Source: an uncultured Blautia sp. (lineage in GTDB: Bacteria > Bacillota > Clostridia > Lachnospirales > Lachnospiraceae). Taken from it: a DNA stretch of 37,037 nucleotides. The translations under genes and the position numbers were made by a program. The notes beneath the pieces are model-generated. The model did no database searches. It saw nothing but the letters and a program-made list of their open reading frames with translations, and had not been told where the DNA came from. The stretch is taken from the NCBI GenBank assembly GCA_946538475.1, contig CAMNGN010000003.1:1-37037 (forward strand), read 5' to 3'. Shown one piece after another: positions 1 to 8,129 of the stretch; the stretch's first letter is position 1; each line of letters starts with the position of its first letter.

Positions 1-479
1 TGCGCGACCACCTCAGAAAGCTCTGCCTCCGTCACATCCATGTCATCGACACGGGTAATGATATCTCCCACAAGCAGCCCTGCCGCCTTGCCGGGCGCAT
101 TATCGTAACACTCCACGATCAGGATAGTTCCGTCATCCAGGCTCTGCATCAGAACCCCTATACCTTCGTAACTCCCCTGGGAGGTTTCCTTCTCCTCAGT
201 GTACTCCTCCGGAGTGTAGTAATAGGAATACTGATCACCGAGCCCATCGATCAGGCCTTTATAGATCCCCTGCGCCAGCTGTTCATCATCCGTCTCGCCC
301 AGATAATACTCATCGATCAGATCCTCCAGAGACTCCAGTCTGGCCTGATGACCGGGATCAGACATCACGTATCCTCTGCGCACATGCTGCACATGATTTA
401 CCGTGACTCCCAAAATCCCGCCCGCCGCAACAGCAAGCGCTCCGGTGATAAAACCGATCAGGTATTCTTTTCTCTGCAT
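1..479 (-). CDS. S41 family C-terminal processing peptidase (N-terminal part, cut by window edge)
   Basis: The first 159 codons of a gene that runs off the low end of the window. The protein starts MQRKEYLIGFITGALAVAAG, a single N-terminal membrane segment or uncleaved signal peptide, then a helical region with DEYYLGETDDEQLAQGIYKG and DGLGDQYSYYYTPEEY, which is the typical lead-in of CtpA/CtpB peptidases, followed by a PDZ domain (GSYEGIGVLMQ, then DNAPGKAAGLLVGDIITRVD). The catalytic Ser/Lys part lies outside the window. Family members are membrane-anchored, extracytoplasmic serine proteases that trim proteins at the C-terminus. The ATG lies 1 bp after the ftsX stop, with GAGGG inside the ftsX end as ribosome site, so it is cotranscribed with ftsEX. 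In many Clostridia a peptidase of this family follows ftsX. Assignment to S41 is firm; substrate unknown. Confidence 0.92.
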   Translation of the reverse strand, partial: MQRKEYLIGFITGALAVAAGGILGVTVNHVQHVRRGYVMSDPGHQARLESLEDLIDEYYLGETDDEQLAQGIYKGLIDGLGDQYSYYYTPEEYTEEKETSQGSYEGIGVLMQSLDDGTILIVECYDNAPGKAAGLLVGDIITRVDDMDVTEAELSEVVA

Positions 480-480
480 G

Positions 481-1389
481 TCACACCCTCAGATGCTTGC
501 GGACCGTGGTGAGACTTCCGATCAGACCGACTCCGATACCGAGCGCCAGACCGATCGGTCCGAGTGTTCTGTAGATGACAGGTGCCGGAATAAAATCAAC
601 ACTGAGAGACAGCACATTGTAGGTACGAAGAATATATCCCGCGACTTCGTTATAGATAAAATAGAAAGCGCCAAGCGGGATCGCCGCACCGATCGCCCCC
701 AGAATGACACCTTCGAGGAAGAACGGCGCACGCACAAAGCTGTCGGTCGCTCCGATATACTTCATGATACCGATCTCCTCGCTTCGTACCGTGATTCCGA
801 CCGAAACAGTGTTGCTGATCAGGAAAGCCGAGATAAGCAGCAGAATAACAATGATCACCAGCGAGACATAGTAGATAACACTCCGCACGGAATCGAGCGT
901 CTCTGCCGCCTGCTCCGCCTGATTGACATTTCGCACGCCCTCCAGGCTTTCGATGTAAGCCACAAGCTCGGGCTGTTTTTCAAGGTTGTTAAGACTCACC
1001 TGATAGTTCGAAGAATTGACCAGAGGGTTATCGTCGCGGAATCCGTCCGCCGCCTCGGAATCATCCCCAAAGTAGGTCTCTTTGAATTTTTCCCACGCCT
1101 CATCGCCGCTCTCGAAAACTATGCTCTCCACCTCGGGACGCGCTTCGATGAGTTCTCCGATCTCCTGCATGCGCTCCTCAGACAGACCCTCATCGAAGAA
1201 CACCGTGATCGGCACCTTCTCCTCGGCCTTGCGGGTGATATAATTCACGTTTGTCGTGATGGCATAAAAAATACTGAAAAGGAAAATACAAGCCGCCATG
1301 GTGAGCACGGATGCCACCGAGAACATCCAGTTCCGGCGGATGTTCTTAAATCCCTGTCTGAGGATATACCATATCGTACTAGGCCTCAT
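481..1389 (-). CDS. ftsX: Cell division ABC transporter permease FtsX
   Basis: Membrane subunit of the FtsEX complex, which uses FtsE ATP hydrolysis to activate peptidoglycan hydrolases rather than to move a solute. The 302-residue protein has a cytoplasmic N-terminus ([19 protein letters not shown]), TM1 at about residues 22-45, a large extracellular loop of about 120 residues, then three TM segments near 170-195, 215-240 and 270-292, the usual four-TM FtsX layout. I place the start at ATG 1389: AAGGAGG sits 9 nt upstream, whereas the longer reading from 1410 would begin inside that ribosome site. It overlaps the end of ftsE by 11 bp, so the two are translationally coupled. No hydrolase gene (EnvC or M23 type) lies between ftsX and the peptidase gene. 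Confidence 0.95.
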   Translation of the reverse strand: MRPSTIWYILRQGFKNIRRNWMFSVASVLTMAACIFLFSIFYAITTNVNYITRKAEEKVPITVFFDEGLSEERMQEIGELIEARPEVESIVFESGDEAWEKFKETYFGDDSEAADGFRDDNPLVNSSNYQVSLNNLEKQPELVAYIESLEGVRNVNQAEQAAETLDSVRSVIYYVSLVIIVILLLISAFLISNTVSVGITVRSEEIGIMKYIGATDSFVRAPFFLEGVILGAIGAAIPLGAFYFIYNEVAGYILRTYNVLSLSVDFIPAPVIYRTLGPIGLALGIGVGLIGSLTTVRKHLRV

Positions 1390-2062
1390 GATATACACCC
1401 TCCTTCTCATCGCTTACGATAACGCCGTCCTTCATCGTGACGACCCTTTTTCGCATCGCGTTTACAATGTCTTTGTTGTGCGTTACCACCAGCACGGTCG
1501 TTCCCCGGTTGTTGATCCTCTCCAGAATTGCCATGATCTCATCCGAAGTCTGCGGGTCAAGATTACCTGTCGGCTCGTCCGCAAGGATGATATCCGGCCG
1601 GTTGACGAGTGCTCTGGCGATAGCCACTCTCTGCTGCTCACCGCCCGAAAGCTCGTCGGGAAGCGATTTCATTTTGTTCGAGAGGCCGACTTCTTTAAGC
1701 ACCTCGGGGACCATTCGGCGGATAGCGCTGCCCGGTCTTCCGATGACGCGCTGCGCAAACGCGACATTCTCATAGACATTTCTGTCTTTTAAGAGCCTGA
1801 AGTCCTGAAAAACCACACCAAGCTTGCGGCGATATTTTGCCACCCTGCGGTGCCTCATCACTTCAAGACGTTCACCGCTCACGGTAATGTTTCCCGAAGT
1901 GGCGTTCAGTTCTTTCAGCAGCAGCTTGATGAGGGTCGATTTGCCCGACCCGCTGCTTCCGACCACAAAGACAAATTCTCCTTTGTCGATGTGGAGATTT
2001 GCATGACTGAGTGCCGGCTTTCCTTCGCCGTAGGATTTTGTTACATCCACTAAGTCTATCAT
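1379..2062 (-). CDS. ftsE: Cell division ATP-binding protein FtsE
   Basis: ATPase of FtsEX, cytoplasmic, bound to FtsX. The 227 residues contain Walker [10 protein letters not shown] at 35-43, a Q-loop in VVFQDFRLL near 83-91, the signature [15 protein letters not shown] at 138-152, Walker [14 protein letters not shown] at 158-170 and the switch His in VLVVTHNKD. Length and motifs fit FtsE rather than a lipoprotein-release ATPase, and the overlap with ftsX settles it. ATG with AGGAGG 8 nt upstream. The gene begins only 25 bp after the T-run of the tRNA terminator; I found no convincing separate promoter, so expression may depend on readthrough from the tRNA or on an unrecognised promoter overlapping the hairpin. 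Confidence 0.96.
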   Translation of the reverse strand: MIDLVDVTKSYGEGKPALSHANLHIDKGEFVFVVGSSGSGKSTLIKLLLKELNATSGNITVSGERLEVMRHRRVAKYRRKLGVVFQDFRLLKDRNVYENVAFAQRVIGRPGSAIRRMVPEVLKEVGLSNKMKSLPDELSGGEQQRVAIARALVNRPDIILADEPTGNLDPQTSDEIMAILERINNRGTTVLVVTHNKDIVNAMRKRVVTMKDGVIVSDEKEGVYHEA

Positions 2063-2086
2063 ATAATCCTCCTATGTTTTTTAGAC

Positions 2087-2128
2087 AAAAAAATCCCGGA
2101 ACCCCTGTTTTGCCAGGGTTTCCGGGGT
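2087..2128 (-). terminator. Intrinsic terminator after tRNA-Met
   Basis: On the minus strand CCCGGAAACCCTG and CAGGGGTTCCGGG form a 13-position stem with one A-G mismatch and a GCAAAA loop, followed by seven T. It ends the tRNA transcript 10 bp after the mature 3' end and sits directly ahead of ftsE. Confidence 0.9.
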
Positions 2129-2137
2129 TCAGGTAAG

Positions 2138-2211
2138 TAGCGAGAGGGGGACTTGAACCCTCGACACCACGGGTATGAACCGTGTGCTCTAGCCAGCTGA
2201 GCTATCTCGCC
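2138..2211 (-). tRNA. tRNA-Met (CAU), elongator type
   Basis: A 74-nt tRNA read on the minus strand. Acceptor arm GGCGAGA pairs with TCTCGCT (G1-U72 wobble), D-arm AGCTCAGCTGGCTAGAGC, anticodon arm CACGG-TTCATAC-CCGTG with anticodon CAT, T-arm containing GGTTCAAGTCC, discriminator A. The 3' CCA is not encoded (A is followed by CTT), so it must be added by the nucleotidyltransferase. It lacks the initiator hallmarks (mismatched pair 1-72 and three GC pairs GGG/CCC in the anticodon stem), and the anticodon arm matches elongator tRNA-Met of Bacillus. A tRNA-Ile with CAU that becomes lysidine-modified is the main alternative, less likely. Confidence 0.93.
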
Positions 2212-2274
2212 ATAACTGCACATTTTATATAATGCAGGCAGGCCGAAAACCTCTGTTCCGTAACCTGCCTTGCT

Positions 2275-2303
2275 ATTATATAATGCTGAATACTGCTTGT
2301 CAA
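2275..2303 (-). promoter_or_regulatory. Consensus vegetative promoter of tRNA-Met
   Basis: TTGACA (2298-2303), 17-bp spacer, TATAAT (2275-2280) on the minus strand: a perfect match to the sigma-A consensus. Transcription should start near 2268-2270, giving a 5' precursor of about 57 nt. That precursor opens with an inverted repeat, AGGCAGG (2264-2270 complement) with CCTGCCT (2236-2242 complement), so the pre-tRNA probably starts with a 7-bp hairpin. The -35 lies 10 bp past the CarD stop codon. Confidence 0.92.
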
Positions 2304-2312
2304 CACCTTTTT

Positions 2313-2816
2313 TCAGTTTGCGGCAATTTTTTCTGAAATATAGGAAACCATCTTCTCTTTCGGAACCCCGAGCAGAAGTGAAAGCTCAGAATACAGATTG
2401 TCCTCAGCCAGCTTCATATACCTCTCGTCCACTGCGGTGACCCTTTTACCGCTTTTCAGTCTTTTTCTCTTGCGGGAATAGATCGTCTTAATGATACGGA
2501 AAAGCTCGGTACCGTCGCATGTTCTCATGCACTCTTTGTATTTTTCCTCGCGAAGCTTTTCGTTCTCGATACTCAGCTCTTCGATCTCGGGCAGAGAGCT
2601 GATCAGATTTTCCGCTTCTTCCTTCGTCATTACGGGCCTCAGCACCTGCTTCATGCCGTCCACAGGCGTATAGATGGTGCCATCGCTTTTACCGTTCGGT
2701 GAAAGAACATAATAGAGGCGATCTCCCGGTACCCCGGCCATTTCCATCGTAGTTACGCCCTTTACGCGGCAGATTCCAACCCGGCCGTAAATCACATAAT
2801 CTCCCGTTGCAAACAT
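2313..2816 (-). CDS. CarD-like RNA polymerase-interacting transcription regulator
   Basis: A 167-residue protein with the CarD_CdnL_TRCF fold. The N-terminal RNA-polymerase-interaction domain (about 1-62) begins MFATGDYVIYGRVGICRV, the family's barrel motif, with YYVLSP and TIYTPVD further on. Residues 63-165 are helical and basic (YSRKRKRLKSGKRV), with the usual helical-bundle end AVDERYMKLAEDNLYSELSLLLG. Family members bind the RNA polymerase beta lobe and stabilise open complexes, often tuning rRNA and tRNA promoters or acting in stress. The next gene downstream is a tRNA with its own promoter. The ATG is preceded by GAAAGGTGTGG. A solitary gene with its own promoter. Confidence 0.9.
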   Translation of the reverse strand: MFATGDYVIYGRVGICRVKGVTTMEMAGVPGDRLYYVLSPNGKSDGTIYTPVDGMKQVLRPVMTKEEAENLISSLPEIEELSIENEKLREEKYKECMRTCDGTELFRIIKTIYSRKRKRLKSGKRVTAVDERYMKLAEDNLYSELSLLLGVPKEKMVSYISEKIAAN

Positions 2817-2880
2817 TTTTCCACACCTTTCATCTTCCGAAGCGTTTGATGTTATATTCTCTCCCTTTAACTTATTTATT

Positions 2881-2910
2881 ATTGTAACATAGATAAGGAA
2901 GATTTTCTAA
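2881..2910 (-). promoter_or_regulatory. Likely promoter of the CarD-like gene
   Basis: Minus-strand extended -10 TGTTACAAT (TACAAT at 2881-2886) with a weak -35 TTAGAA (2905-2910) at 18 bp. It lies 65 bp upstream of the ATG. The 161-bp gap to purL also shows a weak AAAAC/GTTTT hairpin followed by T6 just after the purL stop, a possible but poor purL terminator. Confidence 0.6.
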
Positions 2911-2977
2911 CGATTTCGGAGTCACTTCGTCAAGTTTGTGAAAAAAGCGCAAAACAATTCGGTTTTATGTTAGGAAT

Positions 2978-5900
2978 TTAGCAAAAATACTCTACGCCTG
3001 ACTCGAAAATTTTGATATCCTGCTCGCCATAAATGTTGATCGCCACGCCTTTATCCCGTCTTTCCACGTGTGCCATCTTTCCGAGGACACGTCCGTCCGG
3101 GCTTGTGATGCCTTCGATGCTGTAGTAAGAACCGTTGACGTTGCATTCTTCGTCATTCAGGCGAAGTTCTCCGTCCGGGCTTACGTAACGTGTGGCGACC
3201 TGACCGTTCGCCAGAAGATCCCTGATGACGCTCTCCTCGGCGACAAAACGGCCTTCTCCATGGGACGCGGGACTGCAGTAAACATTTCCGAGAACTGCCT
3301 TTCTGAGCCACGGTGATTTATCGCTGACGACCTGCGTATAGACCATTCTCGAAACATGGCGGCCAATCGTGTTGTATGTCAGTGTCGGCGAATTCTCATT
3401 CTGTCCGCAGATCTTACCGCAGGGAACCAGACCAAGCTTTATGAGGGCCTGGAAGCCGTTGCAGATACCCAGAACAAGGCCGTCCCTCTCATTCAGGAGC
3501 TTCATGACCGCCTCTTCCAGTTTTGCGTTGCGGAATGCTGTAGCAAAGAACTTGGCCGAGCCGTCGGGCTCATCACCTGCGGAGAATCCACCCGGGAACA
3601 TGATCATCTGCGCATTATTGATGGATCTTTCAAACACATCGACAGAATCACGGATATCTGCGGCCGAAAGGTTTCTGAATACCCGGACATCCACTTCTGC
3701 ACCTGCGCGTTCAAAAGCCTTCGTGCTGTCATATTCACAGTTTGTGCCCGGGAATACCGGGATAAACACTCTTGGCTTAGCGGTTTTGGTACGGCTCACA
3801 TACACCTTTCCTGCATGATACAGGCCGTTTTCGATACTGTCCGCAGAATCTTTCGCTTTCAGATCATAAACCTTTTCTTCCTGCCGCTCCCGGGAATCTG
3901 TGCGGAACACTTTTTCCAGAGTTCCCTTCCAGGCGCCCAGCGCTTCTTCGTGCGGGATCGAGACGTTACTGTATTTGAACGAACTGTCCGCCGTGATCTC
4001 ACCGATCAGTGTATAGGTGAAGGAAAGCTCCGAAACCTTGCCGTCCGGAATTTCCATCACGATGTCACCGAAGCCCGGCGCAAAGAAATCTCTCGGATCC
4101 AGATTATGCTCGATCTTAAATCCAAGTCCGTTGCCGAAGGCCATCTTACTCACGGCCGCGGCAATTCCATGGCGGTCGAGCGCGTATGCCGAAACGATCT
4201 TTCCGGCTTTAATGTCTGCATGGATCTTTGCATACTGATCGAGCAGCGCATCATAGTCCGGAAGATCATACTCATTTTTCGGTACACGGAACCACACGAT
4301 TCGGTTTCCGGCTTTCTTGAACTCCGGCGTGATGATATCGCCGAGCTTAGCCACGTCCACGGCGAAGGACACCAGCGTCGGCGGAACATTGATCTCGTTG
4401 AATGTACCGGACATACTGTCCTTGCCTCCGATGGACGGCAGGCCGAATCCCAGCTGTGCAGAGTATGCTCCGAGGAGTGCCGCGACCGGCTGGCTCCATG
4501 CGGAAGGCTCCTCCGTCATCCTGCGGAAATATTCCTGGAAGGTAAAGCGGATCTTTGACGCGTCGCCGCCCGAAGCCACAATACGGGCCACAGACTCGGT
4601 AACCGCGTAAACAGCGCCGTGATACGGGCTCCACGAAGAGAGATACGGATCAAAACCATAGCTCATCATGGTGACCGTCTCGGTATTGCCGTTCTGCACA
4701 GGAACCTTGGCGACCATCGCCTGGGTCTCGGTCAGCTGATACTTTCCGCCGTACGGCATCAGTGTGCTTGCCGCGCCGATGGAACTGTCAAACATCTCAA
4801 CGAGACCCTTCTGTGAGCAGACGTTCAGGTCGGACAGAGTCTCCAGCCATTTTCCGCGCACATCGGGAATATCGTTTCTTTCTGTGAGAAGACTGCCTTC
4901 TCTTGCGGGAATATCCACATGGACGGCGGCCTCCTGATGCGCACCGTTGGTATCGAGGAATGCCCTCGAAATATTTACGATCTCTTTGCCTCTCCAGACA
5001 AGCACCAGCCTCGGGCTTTCGGTCACGACCGCGACCGGAACTGCCTCAAGGTTCTCTTCCGCCGCATATGCGAGGAAAGCATCCTTGTCTTTCGGGTCAA
5101 CCACGACTGCCATTCTCTCCTGAGACTCGGAGATGGCGATCTCTGTGCCGTCAAGGCCTTCATATTTGCGCGGAACCTTGTCCAGGTCTACGCGGAGGCC
5201 CGGTGCAAGCTCACCGATAGCCACCGAAACACCGCCGGCACCGAAGTCGTTGCATTTTTTGATGATGCGGCTGACTTCTTCGCGGCGGAACATCCTCTGG
5301 ATCTTACGCTCTGTGGGCGCGTTACCTTTCTGTACCTCGGCACCGCATACCTCGATAGAGGCTTCGGTATGAACCTTGGAGGAGCCTGTGGCACCGCCGA
5401 TGCCGTCACGTCCCGTGCGTCCGCCGAGCAGGATGATGATGTCGCCGGGATCCGAGTTCTCGCGGATGACGGCGCGGCGAGGTGCGGCGCCCATAACGGC
5501 ACCGATCTCCATTCTTTTTGCCACATAGGACGGATGATAAATTTCTTTAACATAACCGGTAGCCAGACCGATCTGGTTTCCGTAGGAGCTGTATCCCCTG
5601 GCAGCACCGCGCACCAGCTTCTTCTGCGGAAGCTTGCCCTTTAGAGTTTCCGAGACAGGTACGGTAGGATCGGCTGCGCCGGTCACACGCATGGCCTGAT
5701 ATACGTAGGTTCTTCCCGAAAGCGGATCGCGGATCGCTCCGCCCAGGCATGTAGCCGCACCGCCGAATGGTTCGATCTCGGTCGGATGATTGTGCGTCTC
5801 ATTCTTGAAGTTGATGAGCCACTCTTCTTCCTTCCCGTCGACATCCACGGGTACAACAATGCTGCAGGCGTTGATCTCGTCGGATTCCTCCTGATCGTCA

Positions 5901-6775
5901 AGCTTGCCTTCGGATTTCAGTTTTTTCATCGCGAGGGTGGCAAGATCCATCAGGCAGACAAATTTGTCGTCTCTGCCTTTGTACAGCACTTCACGATCAC
6001 TCAGATACTGCTCATATGTATCGCGAATAGGCTGAAGATAGTCACCCTCCCCGAACGTCACGCGGGTGAGCTCGGTAGAAAATGTGGTATGGCGGCAGTG
6101 ATCCGACCAGTAGGTATCCAGAACACGGATCTCCGTCATAGAGGGATCTCTTTTTTCCTCATCCCTGAAATAGTTCTGAATATGCTGAAAATCACGGAAT
6201 GTCATGGCGAGATTCAATGAGTCATAAAGAGACTTGAGATCTGCCTCTCCCATTGCCGTAAAGCCGTCAAATATAATGACGTCGGCCGGCTCATCAAACA
6301 CGGTGACAAGTGTCTCGGGTTTTTCGTATCCGGCTTCTCTCGAATCGACCGGATTGATGCAATGGCTGCGAATAGCGGCATATTCATCCTCGGTGATATC
6401 ACCGCAGATCACATAAGTCGTGGCAGAACGGATGATCGGAAGTGCATCCTCGCGCAGGAACTGAATACACTGTACCGCAGAATCGGCCCTCTGATCAAAC
6501 TGTCCCGGAAGGTATTCGACGGAGAAGACTCTGGCTCCGTCCGGCACTTCAAAGCTCTCCAAATAAAGATCATCGACAGGCGGCTCCGAAAATACGGTGC
6601 GGCATGCCTTCTCAAAAAGGTCATCTTCCAGATTCTCCGCATCGTATCGGATCAGTACCCTTACTGCAGATACGTTACGGATTCCCAGATAACTCTCGAT
6701 CTCGTGCTTCAGTTCTTTTGCCTGTACTGCAAATGCAGGTTTTTTCTCCACATATACCCTTCTGACACCGCTCAT
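2978..6775 (-). CDS. purL: Phosphoribosylformylglycinamidine synthase, single-chain (PurL with fused glutaminase)
   Basis: Converts FGAR, glutamine and ATP to FGAM in purine biosynthesis, cytoplasm. At about 1265 residues it is the long form, combining the PurS-like N-domain, the two ATP-grasp-like synthetase halves and a C-terminal class I amidotransferase. Landmarks: TYWSDHCRHTTFSTEL near 225, FKNETHNHPTEIEPFGGAAT near 325, GIGGATGSSKVH, GGKDSMSGTF, then the glutaminase with FPGTNCEYDS, GGFSAGDEPDGSA, nucleophile Cys in LGICNGFQ (about 1104) and the His/Glu pair in SPASHGEGRF (about 1172). Two ATGs are possible: 6781 is only 2 nt from the GGAG ribosome site, 6775 is 7 nt from it, so I use 6775. 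It lies 15 bp after mrp in the same unit. No other pur gene is in view. Confidence 0.97.
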   Translation of the reverse strand: MSGVRRVYVEKKPAFAVQAKELKHEIESYLGIRNVSAVRVLIRYDAENLEDDLFEKACRTVFSEPPVDDLYLESFEVPDGARVFSVEYLPGQFDQRADSAVQCIQFLREDALPIIRSATTYVICGDITEDEYAAIRSHCINPVDSREAGYEKPETLVTVFDEPADVIIFDGFTAMGEADLKSLYDSLNLAMTFRDFQHIQNYFRDEEKRDPSMTEIRVLDTYWSDHCRHTTFSTELTRVTFGEGDYLQPIRDTYEQYLSDREVLYKGRDDKFVCLMDLATLAMKKLKSEGKLDDQEESDEINACSIVVPVDVDGKEEEWLINFKNETHNHPTEIEPFGGAATCLGGAIRDPLSGRTYVYQAMRVTGAADPTVPVSETLKGKLPQKKLVRGAARGYSSYGNQIGLATGYVKEIYHPSYVAKRMEIGAVMGAAPRRAVIRENSDPGDIIILLGGRTGRDGIGGATGSSKVHTEASIEVCGAEVQKGNAPTERKIQRMFRREEVSRIIKKCNDFGAGGVSVAIGELAPGLRVDLDKVPRKYEGLDGTEIAISESQERMAVVVDPKDKDAFLAYAAEENLEAVPVAVVTESPRLVLVWRGKEIVNISRAFLDTNGAHQEAAVHVDIPAREGSLLTERNDIPDVRGKWLETLSDLNVCSQKGLVEMFDSSIGAASTLMPYGGKYQLTETQAMVAKVPVQNGNTETVTMMSYGFDPYLSSWSPYHGAVYAVTESVARIVASGGDASKIRFTFQEYFRRMTEEPSAWSQPVAALLGAYSAQLGFGLPSIGGKDSMSGTFNEINVPPTLVSFAVDVAKLGDIITPEFKKAGNRIVWFRVPKNEYDLPDYDALLDQYAKIHADIKAGKIVSAYALDRHGIAAAVSKMAFGNGLGFKIEHNLDPRDFFAPGFGDIVMEIPDGKVSELSFTYTLIGEITADSSFKYSNVSIPHEEALGAWKGTLEKVFRTDSRERQEEKVYDLKAKDSADSIENGLYHAGKVYVSRTKTAKPRVFIPVFPGTNCEYDSTKAFERAGAEVDVRVFRNLSAADIRDSVDVFERSINNAQMIMFPGGFSAGDEPDGSAKFFATAFRNAKLEEAVMKLLNERDGLVLGICNGFQALIKLGLVPCGKICGQNENSPTLTYNTIGRHVSRMVYTQVVSDKSPWLRKAVLGNVYCSPASHGEGRFVAEESVIRDLLANGQVATRYVSPDGELRLNDEECNVNGSYYSIEGITSPDGRVLGKMAHVERRDKGVAINIYGEQDIKIFESGVEYFC

Positions 6776-6790
6776 TCGCATTCTCCTTTC

Positions 6791-7621
6791 TCAGTCCGGC
6801 AATACCGCGACAGCTGCTGTAATGTACTCGTTGTTAACCTCGTGGAAATTGCCGCTGTCCGCTTTCTCTGCAAAGACAGGATCGACAGGCATCTTTCCGA
6901 TCAGCGGGATACCGTACTCCTCTACGATCTTCTCGATATGGCTTACGCCGAAAACAGGAATCTCTTTACCGCAGTCCGGGCATTTGACGTAGCTGTAATT
7001 CTCGACAAGGCCGAGCACAGGGATGTTCATCATTCCTGCCATGTTGTAGGCTTTCTTCACGATCATCTGTACCAGATCCTGCGGTGACGTCACGATAACG
7101 GTCCCCGAAAGAGGAATGGACTGGAATACGGTGAGCGGAACATCTCCGGTTCCCGGAGGCATATCCACAAAAAGATAGTCCAGATCGCCCCAGACAACGT
7201 CGGTCCAGAACTGTTTGACCATACCTGCCAGAATGGGACCGCGCCAGATCACCGGTGTGTCCTCCGAAGGCAGAAGAAGGTTGACAGAGATCACTTTTAC
7301 ACCGTTTTTGGTGATCCTGGGATAGATTCCTTCATCGGTTCCCATCGCAGACCCGGTAAGTCCGTACATTCTGGGAATAGACGGACCGGTGATATCCGCA
7401 TCCAGGATACCTACGCTGTAACCTTTTGCCGCCATCATATTGGCCAGAGATCCTGTCACGAAGGATTTTCCCACTCCGCCTTTGCCGCTGACTACACCGA
7501 TCACGTGGCGTACGCTTGATTTTTCATTCAGTTTTTCGATCATGCTCTGAGGGCCCTCTTTGCTCGGACATCCCTCACAGCTCGACTTATCACATGTTGT
7601 GCTGCTGCATTCTTTAGCCAT
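6791..7621 (-). CDS. Mrp/NBP35-family P-loop ATPase (Fe-S carrier)
   Basis: A 276-residue P-loop protein of the Mrp/ApbC/NBP35 group, which hold and transfer Fe-S clusters in the cytoplasm. Deviant Walker A GKGGVGKS at 46-53, switch region GILDADITGPS at 71-81, DMPPGTGD at 153-160, and the C-terminal cluster-binding pair C214-P-D-C217. It also carries four cysteines near the N-terminus (C5, C10, C15, C18), reminiscent of the N-terminal cluster of eukaryotic Nbp35 and of many clostridial homologues. The next gene upstream (21 bp away) is a CsoR-type metal sensor and the next downstream is purL, so it may be coexpressed with both. The exact client is unknown. Confidence 0.93.
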   Translation of the reverse strand: MAKECSSTTCDKSSCEGCPSKEGPQSMIEKLNEKSSVRHVIGVVSGKGGVGKSFVTGSLANMMAAKGYSVGILDADITGPSIPRMYGLTGSAMGTDEGIYPRITKNGVKVISVNLLLPSEDTPVIWRGPILAGMVKQFWTDVVWGDLDYLFVDMPPGTGDVPLTVFQSIPLSGTVIVTSPQDLVQMIVKKAYNMAGMMNIPVLGLVENYSYVKCPDCGKEIPVFGVSHIEKIVEEYGIPLIGKMPVDPVFAEKADSGNFHEVNNEYITAAVAVLPD

Positions 7622-7641
7622 TCTTTTACCTCCTGAGGCTT

Positions 7642-7953
7642 TTATTTTACGAACTGATCGATCGCTTTCTCCAGTTCTTTGATCGCCTGTTCATCTCCAT
7701 GTTCGACTGCATCCACGATACAATGTTCGATGTGGTCCTGCAGAATGATCTTTCCGGTATTGTTGATCGCAGCTTTCACTGCCGAAAGCTGGATCAGGAT
7801 CTCCGGGCAGTCTCTGCCATCCTCAACCATCCGTTTTATCGATTCCAGATGTCCTATGGCTCTGGACAGCCGGTTGAGCACAGCCTTCGTCTGCGTATGA
7901 GTATGAGTATGATTATGCGTATGAGTATGATGGTGGCTGTGTTCCGTTTCCAT
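7642..7953 (-). CDS. CsoR/RcnR-family metal-sensing repressor with His-rich N-terminus
   Basis: About 103 residues. After an N-terminal tail METEHSHHHTHTHNHTHTHT rich in His, the CsoR four-helix fold follows (LNRLSRAIGHLESIKRMVEDG). Metal-site residues are spaced as in CsoR: Cys in GRDCPE, His 25 residues later in QDHIEHC, Cys 4 after that, i.e. the C36-H61-C65 Cu(I) fingerprint, with an extra His at the position equal to H64. Such proteins repress copper or other metal-efflux genes and release DNA on metal binding. Start at ATG 7953, 10 nt after AAAGGA; a longer reading from 7998 lacks a ribosome site. Unusually, no metal ATPase or chaperone adjoins it; instead it precedes mrp and purL in the same unit. 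Confidence 0.9.
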   Translation of the reverse strand: METEHSHHHTHTHNHTHTHTQTKAVLNRLSRAIGHLESIKRMVEDGRDCPEILIQLSAVKAAINNTGKIILQDHIEHCIVDAVEHGDEQAIKELEKAIDQFVK

Positions 7954-8033
7954 GTGTGATGATCCTTTCTGCAAAATCCTGTGTCCTGCCTCATTCACCG
8001 GTCGAGTCAGTACACTGATGCGATTCTCCGACC

Positions 8034-8062
8034 ATTATAGATGCAAAGTACAGTTTTGTCAA
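8034..8062 (-). promoter_or_regulatory. Perfect consensus promoter of csoR-mrp-purL
   Basis: Minus strand TTGACA (8057-8062), 17 bp, TATAAT (8034-8039). The start should be near 8027. A dyad TCAGT-AC-ACTGA (8007-8018) lies just downstream of the start, placed where a repressor operator could act. The -35 shares bases with the T-run of the upstream terminator. Confidence 0.92.
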
Positions 8063-8116
8063 AAAAAACAAGGAGTATCTGCGTGCAGTTTTACCTGCAG
8101 GCATAATACCCCTCCT
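8061..8116 (-). terminator. Terminator of the sugar-binding lipoprotein gene
   Basis: Minus strand: outer arms around GGAG..GTAT (8106-8115 complement) and ATACTCC (8072-8078 complement), an inner TGCAG-GTAAAA-CTGCA hairpin, then TTG and eight T. The stem is branched and imperfect, but the T-run and position 15 bp after the stop support termination. A 5-bp dyad AATAC/GTATT (8105-8125) overlaps it. Confidence 0.65.
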
Positions 8117-8129
8117 GATAGTATTCCGA

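Noticed and set aside
3356-4558. Long plus-strand open frames, e.g. 3356-4558 opposite purL and 403-1422 opposite ftsX
   Set aside because: They lie exactly opposite strongly conserved genes, have no family motifs or ribosome sites, and reflect codon bias of the real strand.
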